Positions 18,977 through 27,544 of a DNA stretch of 64,000 bases are shown here, piece by piece (position 1 is the first letter of the stretch; each line of letters starts with the position of its first letter). The notes under the pieces are model-generated. The model was not told where the DNA came from, did no database searches, and saw only the letters and a program-made list of their open reading frames with translations. Source of the DNA: Cedecea neteri (GTDB lineage Bacteria; Pseudomonadota; Gammaproteobacteria; Enterobacterales; Enterobacteriaceae); the NCBI RefSeq assembly GCF_000758325.1, contig NZ_CP009459.1, forward strand, positions 4,526,001 to 4,590,000. The letters are read 5' to 3'. The position numbers were made by a program, and so were the translations under genes.

Positions 18977-20041
18977 ATGAAAAAACTGACAACTTCACTG
19001 CTGGCGCTTAGCCTGCTTGCTGCTCTGCCGGGCCACGCCGCCACGCCAACGCCGGTGCCGGAAAAAATCGCCGCCCACGACGGCCCAATCCGCATCGCAG
19101 TGATCCGCAACCTGGGCTCCGACGACAACACCACGCAGTTTGTCGCCGGTGCGGTTCAACAGGCTAAAAAGCTGGGCTTCAAGGTCAGCACGTTTCTGAG
19201 CAACGGTGACGACGCCCGCTTCCAGGACTTTGTGAACCAGGCGATCAGCCAGAAGTATGACGGGATTATTCTTTCTCAGGGTCGTGATCCTTACTCCACC
19301 GAACTGGTGAAAAAAGCCGTGGCCGCGGGCATTGCCGTGTCGGTCTTTGATACCGCGGTGAACGGCACCATTCCCGGCGTGACCGTAACCCAGCAGGACG
19401 ATGCCTCGCTGACCAGCCTCTCCTTCGGTCAGTTGGTCAAAGACTTCAACGGCAAAGCCAACATCATCAAGCTGTGGGTGGCCGGTTTCCCACCGATGGA
19501 ACGCCGCCAGGCCGCCTATCAGGAACTGCTGAAAGCCAATCCGGGCATTAAGGAACTGGAGTCCATCGGCGCGGTTTCTTCCGACGTGCAGGGCGATACC
19601 GCCAACAAAGTGGGCGCGGTGCTGGCGAAGTACCCGAAAGGCAAAATCGACGCTATCTGGGGCACCTGGGATGCCTTCAGCCAGGGCGCCTATAAAGCGC
19701 TGCAGGAAAACGGCCGTACCGAAATTAAGCTCTACAGCATCGACGTTTCCAACCAGGACATTCAGCTGATGCGCGAAGCCAATAGCCCGTGGAAAGTGAG
19801 CGTGGCGGTCGATCCGAAGCTGATTGGTGCCACCAACGTGCGCCTGGTGGCCTACAAGATCGCCGGGGAACAAACGCCTGCAACCTACGACTTTAAAGCG
19901 GCGGCCATTCCTCAGGCACTGCTGGCCAGCCAGCCCGGCCCGGTCAACGTCACTTCGCTGGGCAAAATCATCCCAGGCTGGGGCCAGACAGACGACTTTA
20001 TCGCGCCGTGGTTCGCCACGCTCGAAGCGAAAAATAAATAA
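18977..20041 (+). CDS. Periplasmic sugar-binding protein (RbsB type)
   Basis: 354 residues with a clear signal peptide (Lys-Lys start, hydrophobic core, cleavage after GHA near residue 22). The mature protein is a type I periplasmic binding fold (peripla_BP_4) resembling ribose-, AI-2- and rhamnose-binding proteins. Asn, Asp and aromatic residues at domain edges (NLGSDDNTTQF, FDTAVNG, GTWDAFSQGAY) probably line the sugar pocket. GGG precedes the ATG, and the gap to the permease is 28 bases. Ligand unknown; methylthioribose or 5-deoxyribose is proposed from context. Confidence 0.85.
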   Translation: MKKLTTSLLALSLLAALPGHAATPTPVPEKIAAHDGPIRIAVIRNLGSDDNTTQFVAGAVQQAKKLGFKVSTFLSNGDDARFQDFVNQAISQKYDGIILSQGRDPYSTELVKKAVAAGIAVSVFDTAVNGTIPGVTVTQQDDASLTSLSFGQLVKDFNGKANIIKLWVAGFPPMERRQAAYQELLKANPGIKELESIGAVSSDVQGDTANKVGAVLAKYPKGKIDAIWGTWDAFSQGAYKALQENGRTEIKLYSIDVSNQDIQLMREANSPWKVSVAVDPKLIGATNVRLVAYKIAGEQTPATYDFKAAAIPQALLASQPGPVNVTSLGKIIPGWGQTDDFIAPWFATLEAKNK

Positions 20042-20052
20042 GGAGTCGCGCA

Positions 20053-21291
20053 ATGGCTCTGCCACAACCCGAATACAGCCGCAATATGCGGCTGATCGGC
20101 CATAGCGATCAGGGGGGAAAACCGGACGGCGTGCAGCTAATGGTGCACCGGGGCTATGCGTATATCGGCCATATGGTGTCGCAGGGCTTTTCGATTATTG
20201 ATGTCCGCGATCCTAAAAACCCGAAAGCGGCGGGCTTCGTGCCCGCACCGCCGGGTACCTGGAATATTCACCTGCAGGCGCACGACGACCTGCTGCTGGT
20301 GATTAACGCCCGGGATCTGTTTGCCGACGTGCGTTTCGCCGATGAAAAGGTTTACTACACCAAATCGGTCGGCGAAACGGTTCGCGACGTGCAGGACAAA
20401 GGCTGGAGCGCCGGGTTACGCATTTTCGATATCTCCACGCCGGACAAGCCTAAAGAAATCAGCTTTCTGTCCCTGACCGGCATCGGCATCCACCGCTGCT
20501 GGTATGTGGGCGGCCGCTGGGCCTATGTTTCCGCGCTGATCGATGGGTTTAGCGATTATATCTTCCTGACTATCGACCTCGCCGACCCGCGCAATCCACA
20601 GGTCGCAGGTAACTGGTGGCTACCAGGCATGAACACCGCCGCAGGCGAGCAGCCGACCTGGCCGGAAGGCAAACGCTATGCGCTACACCACGCAATTATT
20701 AGCGGCGACACGGCGTATGCCAGCTGGCGCGACGGCGGCCTGACGCTGCTGGACGTTTCCGACCGAACTCAGCCGCAGCTCATCAGCCACCGTAACTGGA
20801 GCCCGCCGTTTGGCGGCGGCACCCATACGGCGCTGCCGCTGCCGAATCGCGATCTGTTGGTGGTACTCGACGAAGCGGTGCTGGACAACCAGGAGGACGG
20901 AGAGAAACTGATTTGGCTGTTCGATATTCGCGATCCGTCGAACCCGGTCAGCATCTCTACGTTCCCGCAGCCGGATGAGATTGATTATGTGGCGAAAGGC
21001 GCGCACTTCGGCCCGCATAACCTGCACGAAAACCGCCCAGGTAGTTTTATCAGCGATACGCTAATTTTCGCGACGTATCAGAACGCAGGCGTGCGAGCCT
21101 ACGATATTTCCAACCCGTACCGCCCGTTAGAAACAGGTGCGCTGGTACCTGCCGCCCCGGAGAAGATGATGGATACTCGCCCAGGCCGCCCACGGGTGAT
21201 CCAGTCCTGCGATGTCTTTGTCGACGCGCAGGGGATTGTTTACAGCACGGATTATAACGGCGGGTTGTCGATTATTGAGTATTTGGGGTAG
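20053..21291 (+). CDS. LVIVD-repeat seven-bladed beta-propeller protein
   Basis: 412 residues with no signal peptide or membrane helix, so probably cytoplasmic. Seven repeats end in a strand of the type GFSIIDVRDP, GLRIFDIS, FLTIDLADP, GLTLLDVSD, IWLFDIRDP, GVRAYDISNP and GLSIIEY, the LVIVD pattern. Histidines sit at the same place, at the first strand of five successive blades (H73, H147, H212/213, H258, H322/325), with Cys386 in the seventh; these would face the central channel. A metal site or enzyme centre is therefore possible. It is the last gene of the MetJ-boxed ABC operon, 11 bases after the binding protein. Function unknown. Confidence 0.8.
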   Translation: MALPQPEYSRNMRLIGHSDQGGKPDGVQLMVHRGYAYIGHMVSQGFSIIDVRDPKNPKAAGFVPAPPGTWNIHLQAHDDLLLVINARDLFADVRFADEKVYYTKSVGETVRDVQDKGWSAGLRIFDISTPDKPKEISFLSLTGIGIHRCWYVGGRWAYVSALIDGFSDYIFLTIDLADPRNPQVAGNWWLPGMNTAAGEQPTWPEGKRYALHHAIISGDTAYASWRDGGLTLLDVSDRTQPQLISHRNWSPPFGGGTHTALPLPNRDLLVVLDEAVLDNQEDGEKLIWLFDIRDPSNPVSISTFPQPDEIDYVAKGAHFGPHNLHENRPGSFISDTLIFATYQNAGVRAYDISNPYRPLETGALVPAAPEKMMDTRPGRPRVIQSCDVFVDAQGIVYSTDYNGGLSIIEYLG

Positions 21292-21295
21292 TTTG

Positions 21296-21500
21296 CCCCT
21301 CACCCCGGCCCTCTCCCCACAGGGGAGAGGGAGAAAACATAAGATAGCAGGCATTATTTAGTCCCTCGCCCCACAGAGAGAGGGAGAAAACATATGACGG
21401 GAGGCATACTTTATCCCTCTCCACTTTGGACGAGAGAAAACAAGCTACAGACGACATTCTTTATCCCCTCTCCCCTGTGGGGAGAGGGTTAGGGTGAGGG
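21296..21500. repeat. C/G-rich palindromic repeat cluster, copy 2 (propeller gene/mtnK)
   Basis: The same outer arms as copy 1 (CCCTCACCCCGGCCCTCTCC ... GGAGAGGGTTAGGGTGAGGG) enclose internal hairpins separated by GAGAAAACA-type spacers of about 30-40 bases. The spacer sequences differ from copy 1. It lies between convergent genes. Confidence 0.9.
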
Positions 21501-21554
21501 TAAAAACCAGAAGTGATGCAGTGAATACAATTCAAAGTGAACGCAGCAGAAAAA

Positions 21555-22754
21555 TCACCCCTTCTGCCGAACCCTCGCAATAAACTCATCCACCGAATCC
21601 ACCTGCCCGGCGATCAGAATCAGGAACTTGCCCAGCTCAATCGCGTGACTGACGCAGGCCTGACGAGTGGCCTCATCCTCAATACTTTCCAGATCGGCAA
21701 CGTGAGACAAACCAACCGAGCGGCGAATCAGTTCGGTGCCGCAGAAGCCCACCGCATCAACCCACACTTTTTGCAGGTAGTGCTCAACGTAGCCTTCCGT
21801 TGCCAGCGCCGCATCGCGTGTTTTCTCGCGGGCAAGCGCCGTAAAGCGCTCTGAGAAGCTCAGCCACAGTTCCTGAATATCCTTCAGGCGCTGTTCTCGC
21901 TGGCTGGCGGCATCCCGTGGACCAAAATGGCCTGGCAGCGCGCAGTAGTTCAGCAACAGGTTGCCGATGGCGGTCCCAAGATCAAACCCGACCGGGCCCA
22001 CGTAACCAAACTCAGCGTCGATAGCTTTCAGGCTACCTTCCGCGACGAAAATCGACCCGCTGTGGATATCGCCGTGCAGCAGCGCCTCGGCGCTTGAGAA
22101 GAATTTATGCTTTAGCAAAGCCACGGCCAGCTTCAGGTCGCTGTCGCTTCGCAGCGCGGCAACCTGCTGTTCCAGCGCGGCCGGGTAGTTATTTCGCTCG
22201 TGGATCTGATACGGATCGTTAAAGAACAAATCTTCGGTGATTTCGCACATTTCCGGGTTGATAAAGCGGGCAACCAGCGCCTTCTTATCATGCGGGTGCA
22301 GATAAAAATCTGAGGTGTGGAACAACGCTTTGGCCAGATATTCCCCAAGCTGGCTGGCCGCCTGAGGATAATAAACGCCCTTCACCAGCTCGCCGCGCCA
22401 GATACGGTGGCTGGAGAGATCTTCCATCACCATCACTGCCAGGTCCGGGTCGTAATGCACCACGTTGACCGTGTGCTCCGGGCTGTGCTGGTAGTGCTCC
22501 ACCAGCGTCTGCGCCTCAAGGCGAGCGCGATCCAGCGTCAGCGGCCAGGACTCCCCCACGCAGCGCACATACGGCAGTGCCTGCTTCACGATAGTCCGGC
22601 TGACGCCCTGAGAATCAAAGATTTTAAACACCAGATTGAGGTTGCCGTCGCCCACTTCCTGCGCCTCCACCAGCTCAGACGGCGTCTGCAGCCCGCCAAA
22701 CTGTTGAGCATAGGCCACTGCGTCAGCGGCGGTAAAAGTGCGGTAGTGCGACAT
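21555..22754 (-). CDS. mtnK: S-methyl-5-thioribose kinase
   Basis: 399 residues, cytoplasmic. It phosphorylates methylthioribose at C1, the first committed step for the sugar in methionine salvage. The fold is that of aminoglycoside/choline kinases: catalytic loop [11 protein letters not shown] near residue 230 and metal-binding [16 protein letters not shown] near 250. Length and sequence match the Klebsiella-type enzyme. It is divergent from mtnA across four MetJ boxes. Confidence 0.95.
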   Translation of the reverse strand: MSHYRTFTAADAVAYAQQFGGLQTPSELVEAQEVGDGNLNLVFKIFDSQGVSRTIVKQALPYVRCVGESWPLTLDRARLEAQTLVEHYQHSPEHTVNVVHYDPDLAVMVMEDLSSHRIWRGELVKGVYYPQAASQLGEYLAKALFHTSDFYLHPHDKKALVARFINPEMCEITEDLFFNDPYQIHERNNYPAALEQQVAALRSDSDLKLAVALLKHKFFSSAEALLHGDIHSGSIFVAEGSLKAIDAEFGYVGPVGFDLGTAIGNLLLNYCALPGHFGPRDAASQREQRLKDIQELWLSFSERFTALAREKTRDAALATEGYVEHYLQKVWVDAVGFCGTELIRRSVGLSHVADLESIEDEATRQACVSHAIELGKFLILIAGQVDSVDEFIARVRQKG

Positions 22755-22784
22755 GGCGATCCTCTCAGAAAATAAAGTAAATTA

Positions 22785-22816
22785 AGACGTTTGGACGTCT
22801 ATACATCTGGAAGTCA
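22785..22816. promoter_or_regulatory. MetJ operator in the mtnK/mtnA promoter
   Basis: Four consecutive 8-mers, AGACGTTT, GGACGTCT, ATACATCT and GGAAGTCA, match AGACGTCT at 7, 7, 6 and 5 of 8 positions in exact register. They lie between the divergent starts of mtnK and mtnA, so both should be repressed by MetJ with S-adenosylmethionine. Confidence 0.88.
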
Positions 22817-22861
22817 TGTTGGCACAATATACCGCAACAACGCAACATGGAATTAACACGA

Positions 22862-23887
22862 ATGCATAATTTAAAAACCACCAGCCTTGAAGTGCGTGAT
22901 AACCAGCTTTGGATCCTTGACCAGCAGGCGCTGCCGCAGCAGAAAAACTGGCTCCCGGCACACACCGTGTCGCAGTTGGTCGCCCATATTCACGCCCTCA
23001 GCGTGCGTGGCGCGCCGCTGATCGGCCTTTCCGCCAGCCTGCTGCTGGCGCTGCTGGCAGAACAGGGATTAACAAAGTCTCAGCTCGCTGAAGCGCTGGA
23101 AACCCTGCGGGCGTCCCGCCCGACGGCGGTGAACCTGATGAATAACCTGGACCGCATGAAGCAGGCGCTGACCCAGGAAAACGTTGTAGCTGCGCTCGAA
23201 GAAGAAGCGCTGCGGCTGGTGGCAGAGGATAAAGTGCTGTGCGATAACATCGCTCGTGCCGGAGCAGCGCTGGTTAAGCCCGGCAGCCGCCTGCTGACCC
23301 ACTGTAACACCGGCGGCCTTGCTACCGCAGGCGTCGGCACCGCGCTGGGCGTTATCCAGCGAGCATTTAACGAAGGCAACGTCGCCAGCGTTTGGGTGGA
23401 CGAAACCCGCCCGCTGCTGCAGGGCGGCAGGCTGACGGCATGGGAACTGGGTGAGCTGGGCATTCCTTACCAGCTGATTTGCGATTCAATGGCCGCCAGC
23501 CTGATGGCGAAAAAGCAGGTGGACGCTATCTGGGTGGGCGCGGACCGCATCGCCGCGAACGGCGACGTGGCCAACAAGATCGGTACCTACAGCCTGGCCG
23601 TGCTGGCGCATTACCACGACATTCCGTTCTATGTTGCCGCGCCTCATACCACGCTCGACAGAAACTGTCCGAACGGCGAAGCCATTCCGATTGAGCAGCG
23701 TGCAGCCAGTGAAGTGACCGGTGTGGCGGGCAGTTTTGGCAGCGTGCAGTGGGCACCAGACAACGCCAGCGTGTATAACCCGGCGTTTGATGTCACCCCG
23801 GCAGAGCTAATTAGCGGCTGGATTTTGGATACGGGCGTGGTGACGCCGGAGCAGGTTCGGGATGGGGTATTTTTGCCGAAGAAATAA
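22862..23887 (+). CDS. mtnA: Methylthioribose-1-phosphate isomerase
   Basis: 341 residues from the ATG at 22862, chosen because it matches known MtnA N termini (LKTTSLEV) and has GGAA upstream; an in-frame ATG 15 bases earlier lacks a ribosome site. It is related to eIF2B-alpha. The catalytic Cys is in [11 protein letters not shown] near residue 150, and the catalytic Asp is in [17 protein letters not shown] near 230. It converts methylthioribose-1-phosphate to methylthioribulose-1-phosphate. No mtnB (dehydratase) gene is in the window. Confidence 0.95.
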   Translation: MHNLKTTSLEVRDNQLWILDQQALPQQKNWLPAHTVSQLVAHIHALSVRGAPLIGLSASLLLALLAEQGLTKSQLAEALETLRASRPTAVNLMNNLDRMKQALTQENVVAALEEEALRLVAEDKVLCDNIARAGAALVKPGSRLLTHCNTGGLATAGVGTALGVIQRAFNEGNVASVWVDETRPLLQGGRLTAWELGELGIPYQLICDSMAASLMAKKQVDAIWVGADRIAANGDVANKIGTYSLAVLAHYHDIPFYVAAPHTTLDRNCPNGEAIPIEQRAASEVTGVAGSFGSVQWAPDNASVYNPAFDVTPAELISGWILDTGVVTPEQVRDGVFLPKK

Positions 23888-23890
23888 TTC

Positions 23891-24039
23891 CCCTCACCCC
23901 GGCCCTCTCCCCAAGGGGGCGAGGGAGGAAAAACGACATGCGATATTGTTTATTCCCTCTCCCTCTGGGCTGAGGGAGAAAAAACGACATGCGGTATTGT
24001 TTATTCCCTCTCCCTCTGGGAGAGGGTTAGGGTGAGGGT
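23891..24039. repeat. C/G-rich palindromic repeat cluster, copy 3 (mtnA/mtnD)
   Basis: The outer arms CCCTCACCCCGGCCCTCTCC and GAGAGGGTTAGGGTGAGGG enclose two internal units, each with GGGAG(G)AAAAACGACATGCG-type spacers repeated almost exactly (GACATGCGATATTGTTTATT and GACATGCGGTATTGTTTATT). It lies between convergent genes. The 140 bases between it and mtnD hold only the terminator. Confidence 0.9.
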
Positions 24040-24144
24040 AAAAACCAGCAGCGGCTCGGTGGCTGAGAACGTCGGGAACGCATCTCAGCCAACCCAAAAC
24101 TGGGAGATAAAAAAGATCGGGAAGTGAACGGCACAACAGCTGGA

Positions 24145-24170
24145 CTAAAAAGCCTTCCCGAAGGAAGGCT
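24145..24170 (-). terminator. Terminator after mtnCD
   Basis: On the minus strand AGCCTTCC, a short TTCG-type loop and GGAAGGCT are followed by TTTTTAG. This is a standard intrinsic terminator 12 bases past the mtnD stop. Confidence 0.85.
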
Positions 24171-24181
24171 CAACTCAACAA

Positions 24182-24724
24182 CTACGGCAAGCGTGGATAA
24201 GCATCGGCGATCGCGTCGCCGGTGAAGTGCGCCACCCAGCCTTCCGGGTTATCAAAAATACGAATCGCGGTAAAATGCGGCTCGGAACCCATATCAAACC
24301 AGTGCGGTGTCCCGGCCGGGACGGAAATCAGGTCGTTCTTCTCGCAGAGGATCTGATACACCTTGTCGTCCAGGTGCAGGCAGAACAGCCCAGCGCCTTC
24401 GACGAAGAAACGCACTTCATCTTCGCCGTGGGTATGTTCAGACAGGAATTTGGTCCGCAGCACGTCTTTCTGCGGGTTATCCGCACGCAGGCTGATCACA
24501 TCCCAACTCTGGTAGCCCTTCTCCGCCACCAGCTTGTCGATAGCATGCTGATAAGCGTGAATCACCGTTTCCGGCGTTGGGTCGTTGCCTAAATCCTGGT
24601 TCGCTTCCCAGCGTTCAAAACGCACATCTTTAGCGTTGAGCTGCTCGCGAATCTCTTGCGCGTCCGTGCTGTGCCATACCGGCTCCTTTGCTTCGGTATC
24701 GGTAAAAATGGTCAATGCGCTCAT
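24182..24724 (-). CDS. mtnD: Acireductone dioxygenase
   Basis: 180-residue cupin. It oxidises 1,2-dihydroxy-3-keto-5-methylthiopentene to 4-methylthio-2-oxobutanoate and formate with Fe, or takes an off-pathway route with Ni. Metal ligands are in [14 protein letters not shown] (HxHxxxE, about residues 97-103) and the later PHWFDMG His. The start overlaps the mtnC stop (ATGA), so the two are coupled, with mtnC first. Confidence 0.95.
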   Translation of the reverse strand: MSALTIFTDTEAKEPVWHSTDAQEIREQLNAKDVRFERWEANQDLGNDPTPETVIHAYQHAIDKLVAEKGYQSWDVISLRADNPQKDVLRTKFLSEHTHGEDEVRFFVEGAGLFCLHLDDKVYQILCEKNDLISVPAGTPHWFDMGSEPHFTAIRIFDNPEGWVAHFTGDAIADAYPRLP

Positions 24725-25404
24725 GAAGAAAACGACTCCAGATTAATGTGGTCGAAACGGTTTACCTGGCGATGACGGCTGACGTCATCCGCCTCGCCGC
24801 GAATAAGCTGCACGGTTTGCCACCCGGCTTCCCGTGCGGCATCCAGCTCCTGGTGAATATCTGACAAGAACAGCAGCGCCTCAGGTGCCACGCCAATCTC
24901 CGCCGCGATGTTGCGGTAGGACTGCGCTTCACGCTTGGCCCCAACATGGGTATCAAAATAGCCGCTGAACAACTCAGTAATATTCCCGGCGTCGCTGTAG
25001 CCAAAAAGCAGCTTCTGCGCCGCCACCGAGCCAGATGAATAGACATACAGAGCAATGCCCTGCTGTTTCCAGGCCTTCAGCGCGGGCAGAACGTCATCAT
25101 AGAGATGGCCGGTGAAGTCTCCATTCACGTAGCCATCCCGCCAGATAAGGCCCTGCAGCGCTTTTAGCGCGGTAGATTTACGATCTACATCCATGAAGCT
25201 AAACAACGTCTCAATCAGCCGTTCAATATCCGCCTGCGGTTCATTAATTTCCGCCCGCAGGTCGTTGAGTATTGGGGCTATTTCATTTTGCTGCTCGCGA
25301 ACAAAACCCGCGAGGCGTTCGCGGGCATACGGGAACAGGATGTTGTGCACAAAGCGAATGTCACTGGTGGTGCCTTCAATATCGGTAACAATGGCGCGAA
25401 TCAT
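24721..25404 (-). CDS. mtnC: Acireductone synthase (enolase-phosphatase E1)
   Basis: 227 residues from the second of two adjacent ATG codons, which has GGAG 5 bases upstream; the first ATG (25407) is too close to the ribosome site. It is a HAD-superfamily enzyme, with motif I DIEGTTSD at residue 8 and motif II YSSGS near 120. It enolises and then dephosphorylates the diketo pentyl phosphate to give acireductone. It is the first gene of mtnCD and is divergent from mtnE across MetJ boxes. Confidence 0.94.
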   Translation of the reverse strand: MIRAIVTDIEGTTSDIRFVHNILFPYARERLAGFVREQQNEIAPILNDLRAEINEPQADIERLIETLFSFMDVDRKSTALKALQGLIWRDGYVNGDFTGHLYDDVLPALKAWKQQGIALYVYSSGSVAAQKLLFGYSDAGNITELFSGYFDTHVGAKREAQSYRNIAAEIGVAPEALLFLSDIHQELDAAREAGWQTVQLIRGEADDVSRHRQVNRFDHINLESFSS

Positions 25405-25459
25405 CATCTCTCCAGCCGTTAGCGCTGCGTTATGTTGGCAACTGAGGTCATTATTATTT

Positions 25460-25475
25460 AGACGTCTAAGCGTCT
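25460..25475. promoter_or_regulatory. MetJ operator in the mtnC/mtnE promoter
   Basis: AGACGTCT (perfect) is followed directly by AAGCGTCT (6 of 8). Two tandem met boxes are the minimum MetJ site. They lie between the divergent starts of mtnCD and mtnE. Confidence 0.85.
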
Positions 25476-25553
25476 TGATTGCTAAATCTTAACATCGTGT
25501 TATAGTCCCGGCAACACAGGGAAACACACGCACCACGTTAAGGTCGAAGAATA

Positions 25554-26714
25554 ATGAGCCACTCCCCTTTGATTCCAGAAAGCAAACTGCCGGCGCTCGG
25601 TACCACTATTTTCACGCAAATGAGCGCCCTTGCGCAGCAGCATAACGCCATTAACCTCTCCCAGGGCTTCCCGGATTTCGATGGCCCGCGTTACCTGCAG
25701 GAGCGCCTGGCGTTTCACGTCAGCCAGGGCGCGAATCAGTACGCTCCGATGACCGGCGTTCCGGCCCTGCGTGAAGCCATCGCCGAGAAAACCGAAGCCC
25801 TGTACGGCCACAAACCGGATGCCAATACCGATATCACGGTCACCGCTGGCGCCACCGAAGCGCTTTACGCCGCCATCACCGCGCTGGTTCGCCCGGGTGA
25901 TGAAGTGATTTGCTTTGACCCGAGCTACGACAGCTATGCCCCAGCCGTGACGCTTTCCGGCGGCATTCTGAAACGTATTGCCCTCCAGCCGCCGCACTTC
26001 CGCGTTGACTGGCAAGAATTTACTGCCCTGCTGAGCGACAAAACCCGCCTCGTCATTCTTAACACGCCGCACAACCCGTCCGCTACCGTCTGGCGAAAAA
26101 GTGATTTTGCCGCGCTTTGGCAGGCCATTGCGCAGCATGAAGTCTACGTGCTGAGCGACGAAGTGTACGAGCATATCTGCTTCGACGAAGAAGGCCACGC
26201 CAGCGTGCTGGCTCACCCACAGCTGCGCGAGCGCGCTATCTCTGTGTCCTCTTTCGGCAAAACGTTCCATATGACGGGCTGGAAAGTGGGCTACTGCGTG
26301 GCACCGGCGGCCATCAGCGCTGAACTGCGTAAAGTTCACCAGTACCTGACGTTCGCGGTGAATACCCCGGCGCAGCTGGCGATTGCCGACATGCTGCGTG
26401 CCGAACCGGAACATTATCGTGAATTGCCGGAGTTTTATCGCGCGCGCCGCGACCGCTTTGTTGAAGCGCTGGCGGACAGCCGGTTTGAAATTCTGCCCTG
26501 CGAAGGGACTTACTTCCTGCTGGCCGACTACAGCGCAATCTCCGATCTCGACGACGTGAGTTTCTGCCAGTGGCTGACCAAAGAAGTGGGCGTGGCGGCG
26601 ATCCCGCTGTCGGTGTTCTGCGCGGATACTTTCCCGCATAAGCTGATTCGCCTGTGCTTCGCCAAGCAGGAAGCGACGCTGGACGCCGCGGCAGAAAGAT
26701 TGCGCCAGGTATAA
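25554..26714 (+). CDS. mtnE: Methionine aminotransferase (YbdL/MtnE)
   Basis: 386 residues, a class I PLP-dependent aminotransferase. The N-terminal SQGFPDFDGP segment and the PLP-lysine motif SSFGKTFHMTGWKVGY (Lys near 235) are present. It matches E. coli YbdL, which transaminates 4-methylthio-2-oxobutanoate to methionine, the last step of salvage. A terminator lies between it and the convergent hda gene. Confidence 0.92.
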   Translation: MSHSPLIPESKLPALGTTIFTQMSALAQQHNAINLSQGFPDFDGPRYLQERLAFHVSQGANQYAPMTGVPALREAIAEKTEALYGHKPDANTDITVTAGATEALYAAITALVRPGDEVICFDPSYDSYAPAVTLSGGILKRIALQPPHFRVDWQEFTALLSDKTRLVILNTPHNPSATVWRKSDFAALWQAIAQHEVYVLSDEVYEHICFDEEGHASVLAHPQLRERAISVSSFGKTFHMTGWKVGYCVAPAAISAELRKVHQYLTFAVNTPAQLAIADMLRAEPEHYRELPEFYRARRDRFVEALADSRFEILPCEGTYFLLADYSAISDLDDVSFCQWLTKEVGVAAIPLSVFCADTFPHKLIRLCFAKQEATLDAAAERLRQV

Positions 26715-26721
26715 AGCGACA

Positions 26722-26743
26722 TTCCCCGTCGGCGGACGGGGAA
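26722..26743. terminator. Bidirectional terminator between mtnE and hda
   Basis: TTCCCCGTC and GACGGGGAA form a 9-bp stem around a 4-base loop between the two convergent stop codons. A short A run follows on the plus strand. The strength in either direction is uncertain. Confidence 0.6.
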
Positions 26744-26745
26744 AA

Positions 26746-27462
26746 CTACAGGCTGAGGATCTCTTTGACGAACGGAATAGTGAGCTTACGCTGGGCGGTA
26801 ATCGAGGCGTGATCGAGCTGATCGAGCGTCATAAACAGGGTACGCATTTCACGATCGAGGCGTTTTAGCAGGAAGCGCCCCACGTCTTCCGGCAGCTCAA
26901 ACCCCCGCAGCCTGGAACGCAGCTGCAGCGCCTGCAGCTTGTCGTCATCGGAAAGCGGCTGCAGCTTGTAAATTTGCCCCCAGTCCAGGCGGGAAGCCAG
27001 GTCAGGCAACTGCAGATTGAGCTGGCGAGGCGGCCTGTCACCGGTGATCAGCAGGCGCGTTTTCCCGGATTCCAGAATGCGATTATAAAGATTGAAAATC
27101 GCCATTTCCCACGGCTCATCCCCGGCCACGCATTCGATATTGTCGATGCAAACCAGCGACAGCTGCTCCATCCCGTCCAGCACTTCCGGCACAAACCAGG
27201 TGCGCTTATCCAGCGGCACATAGCCCACGGCTTCACCGCGCTGGGAAAGCTCTGCGCAGGCCGCATGCAGCAAATGGCTGCGCCCGCCGCCTTCACGCGA
27301 CCAGAAATAAATATACCCGCTGTGATCCTGACGGAGTACCGCCTGCAGGGCGGCTAATAAAGAAGGGTTGTCACCCGGCCAGAAACTCGCAAAGGTTTCG
27401 TCGTCGGGAAGATAGAGTGGCAGTGAGAGCTGTGCCGGCGTATTCAGAAGTACCTCAACCAT
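26746..27462 (-). CDS. hda: DnaA regulatory inactivator Hda
   Basis: 238 residues, an AAA+ protein related to DnaA. It has an N-terminal beta-clamp-binding motif (QLSLPL near residue 11), a Walker-A-like GGGRSHLL and Walker B VCIDNIE. With the DNA-loaded clamp it stimulates hydrolysis of ATP on DnaA after initiation. Almost identical to the E. coli protein. uraA precedes it on the same strand, with an 82-base gap holding a GC-rich hairpin (27514-27533). Confidence 0.95.
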   Translation of the reverse strand: MVEVLLNTPAQLSLPLYLPDDETFASFWPGDNPSLLAALQAVLRQDHSGYIYFWSREGGGRSHLLHAACAELSQRGEAVGYVPLDKRTWFVPEVLDGMEQLSLVCIDNIECVAGDEPWEMAIFNLYNRILESGKTRLLITGDRPPRQLNLQLPDLASRLDWGQIYKLQPLSDDDKLQALQLRSRLRGFELPEDVGRFLLKRLDREMRTLFMTLDQLDHASITAQRKLTIPFVKEILSL

Positions 27463-27513
27463 AACAGGCAGAAAATCGAAACGAGTCTAACACAGAATGG
27501 CTGAGGTTTAGAA

Positions 27514-27533
27514 CCGGGCGAGGATCCGCCCGG
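27514..27533. other. GC-rich hairpin between uraA and hda
   Basis: CCGGGCG and CGCCCGG form a perfect 7-bp stem with a 6-base loop. No U tract follows on either strand, so it is a REP-like or RNA-stabilising structure, not a clear terminator. Confidence 0.5.
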
Positions 27534-27544
27534 CGAGGAAACGA

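Noticed and set aside
18995-20065. 356-codon open frame opposite the sugar-binding protein
   Set aside because: Shadow; the plus-strand gene has a signal peptide, a ribosome site and operon context.
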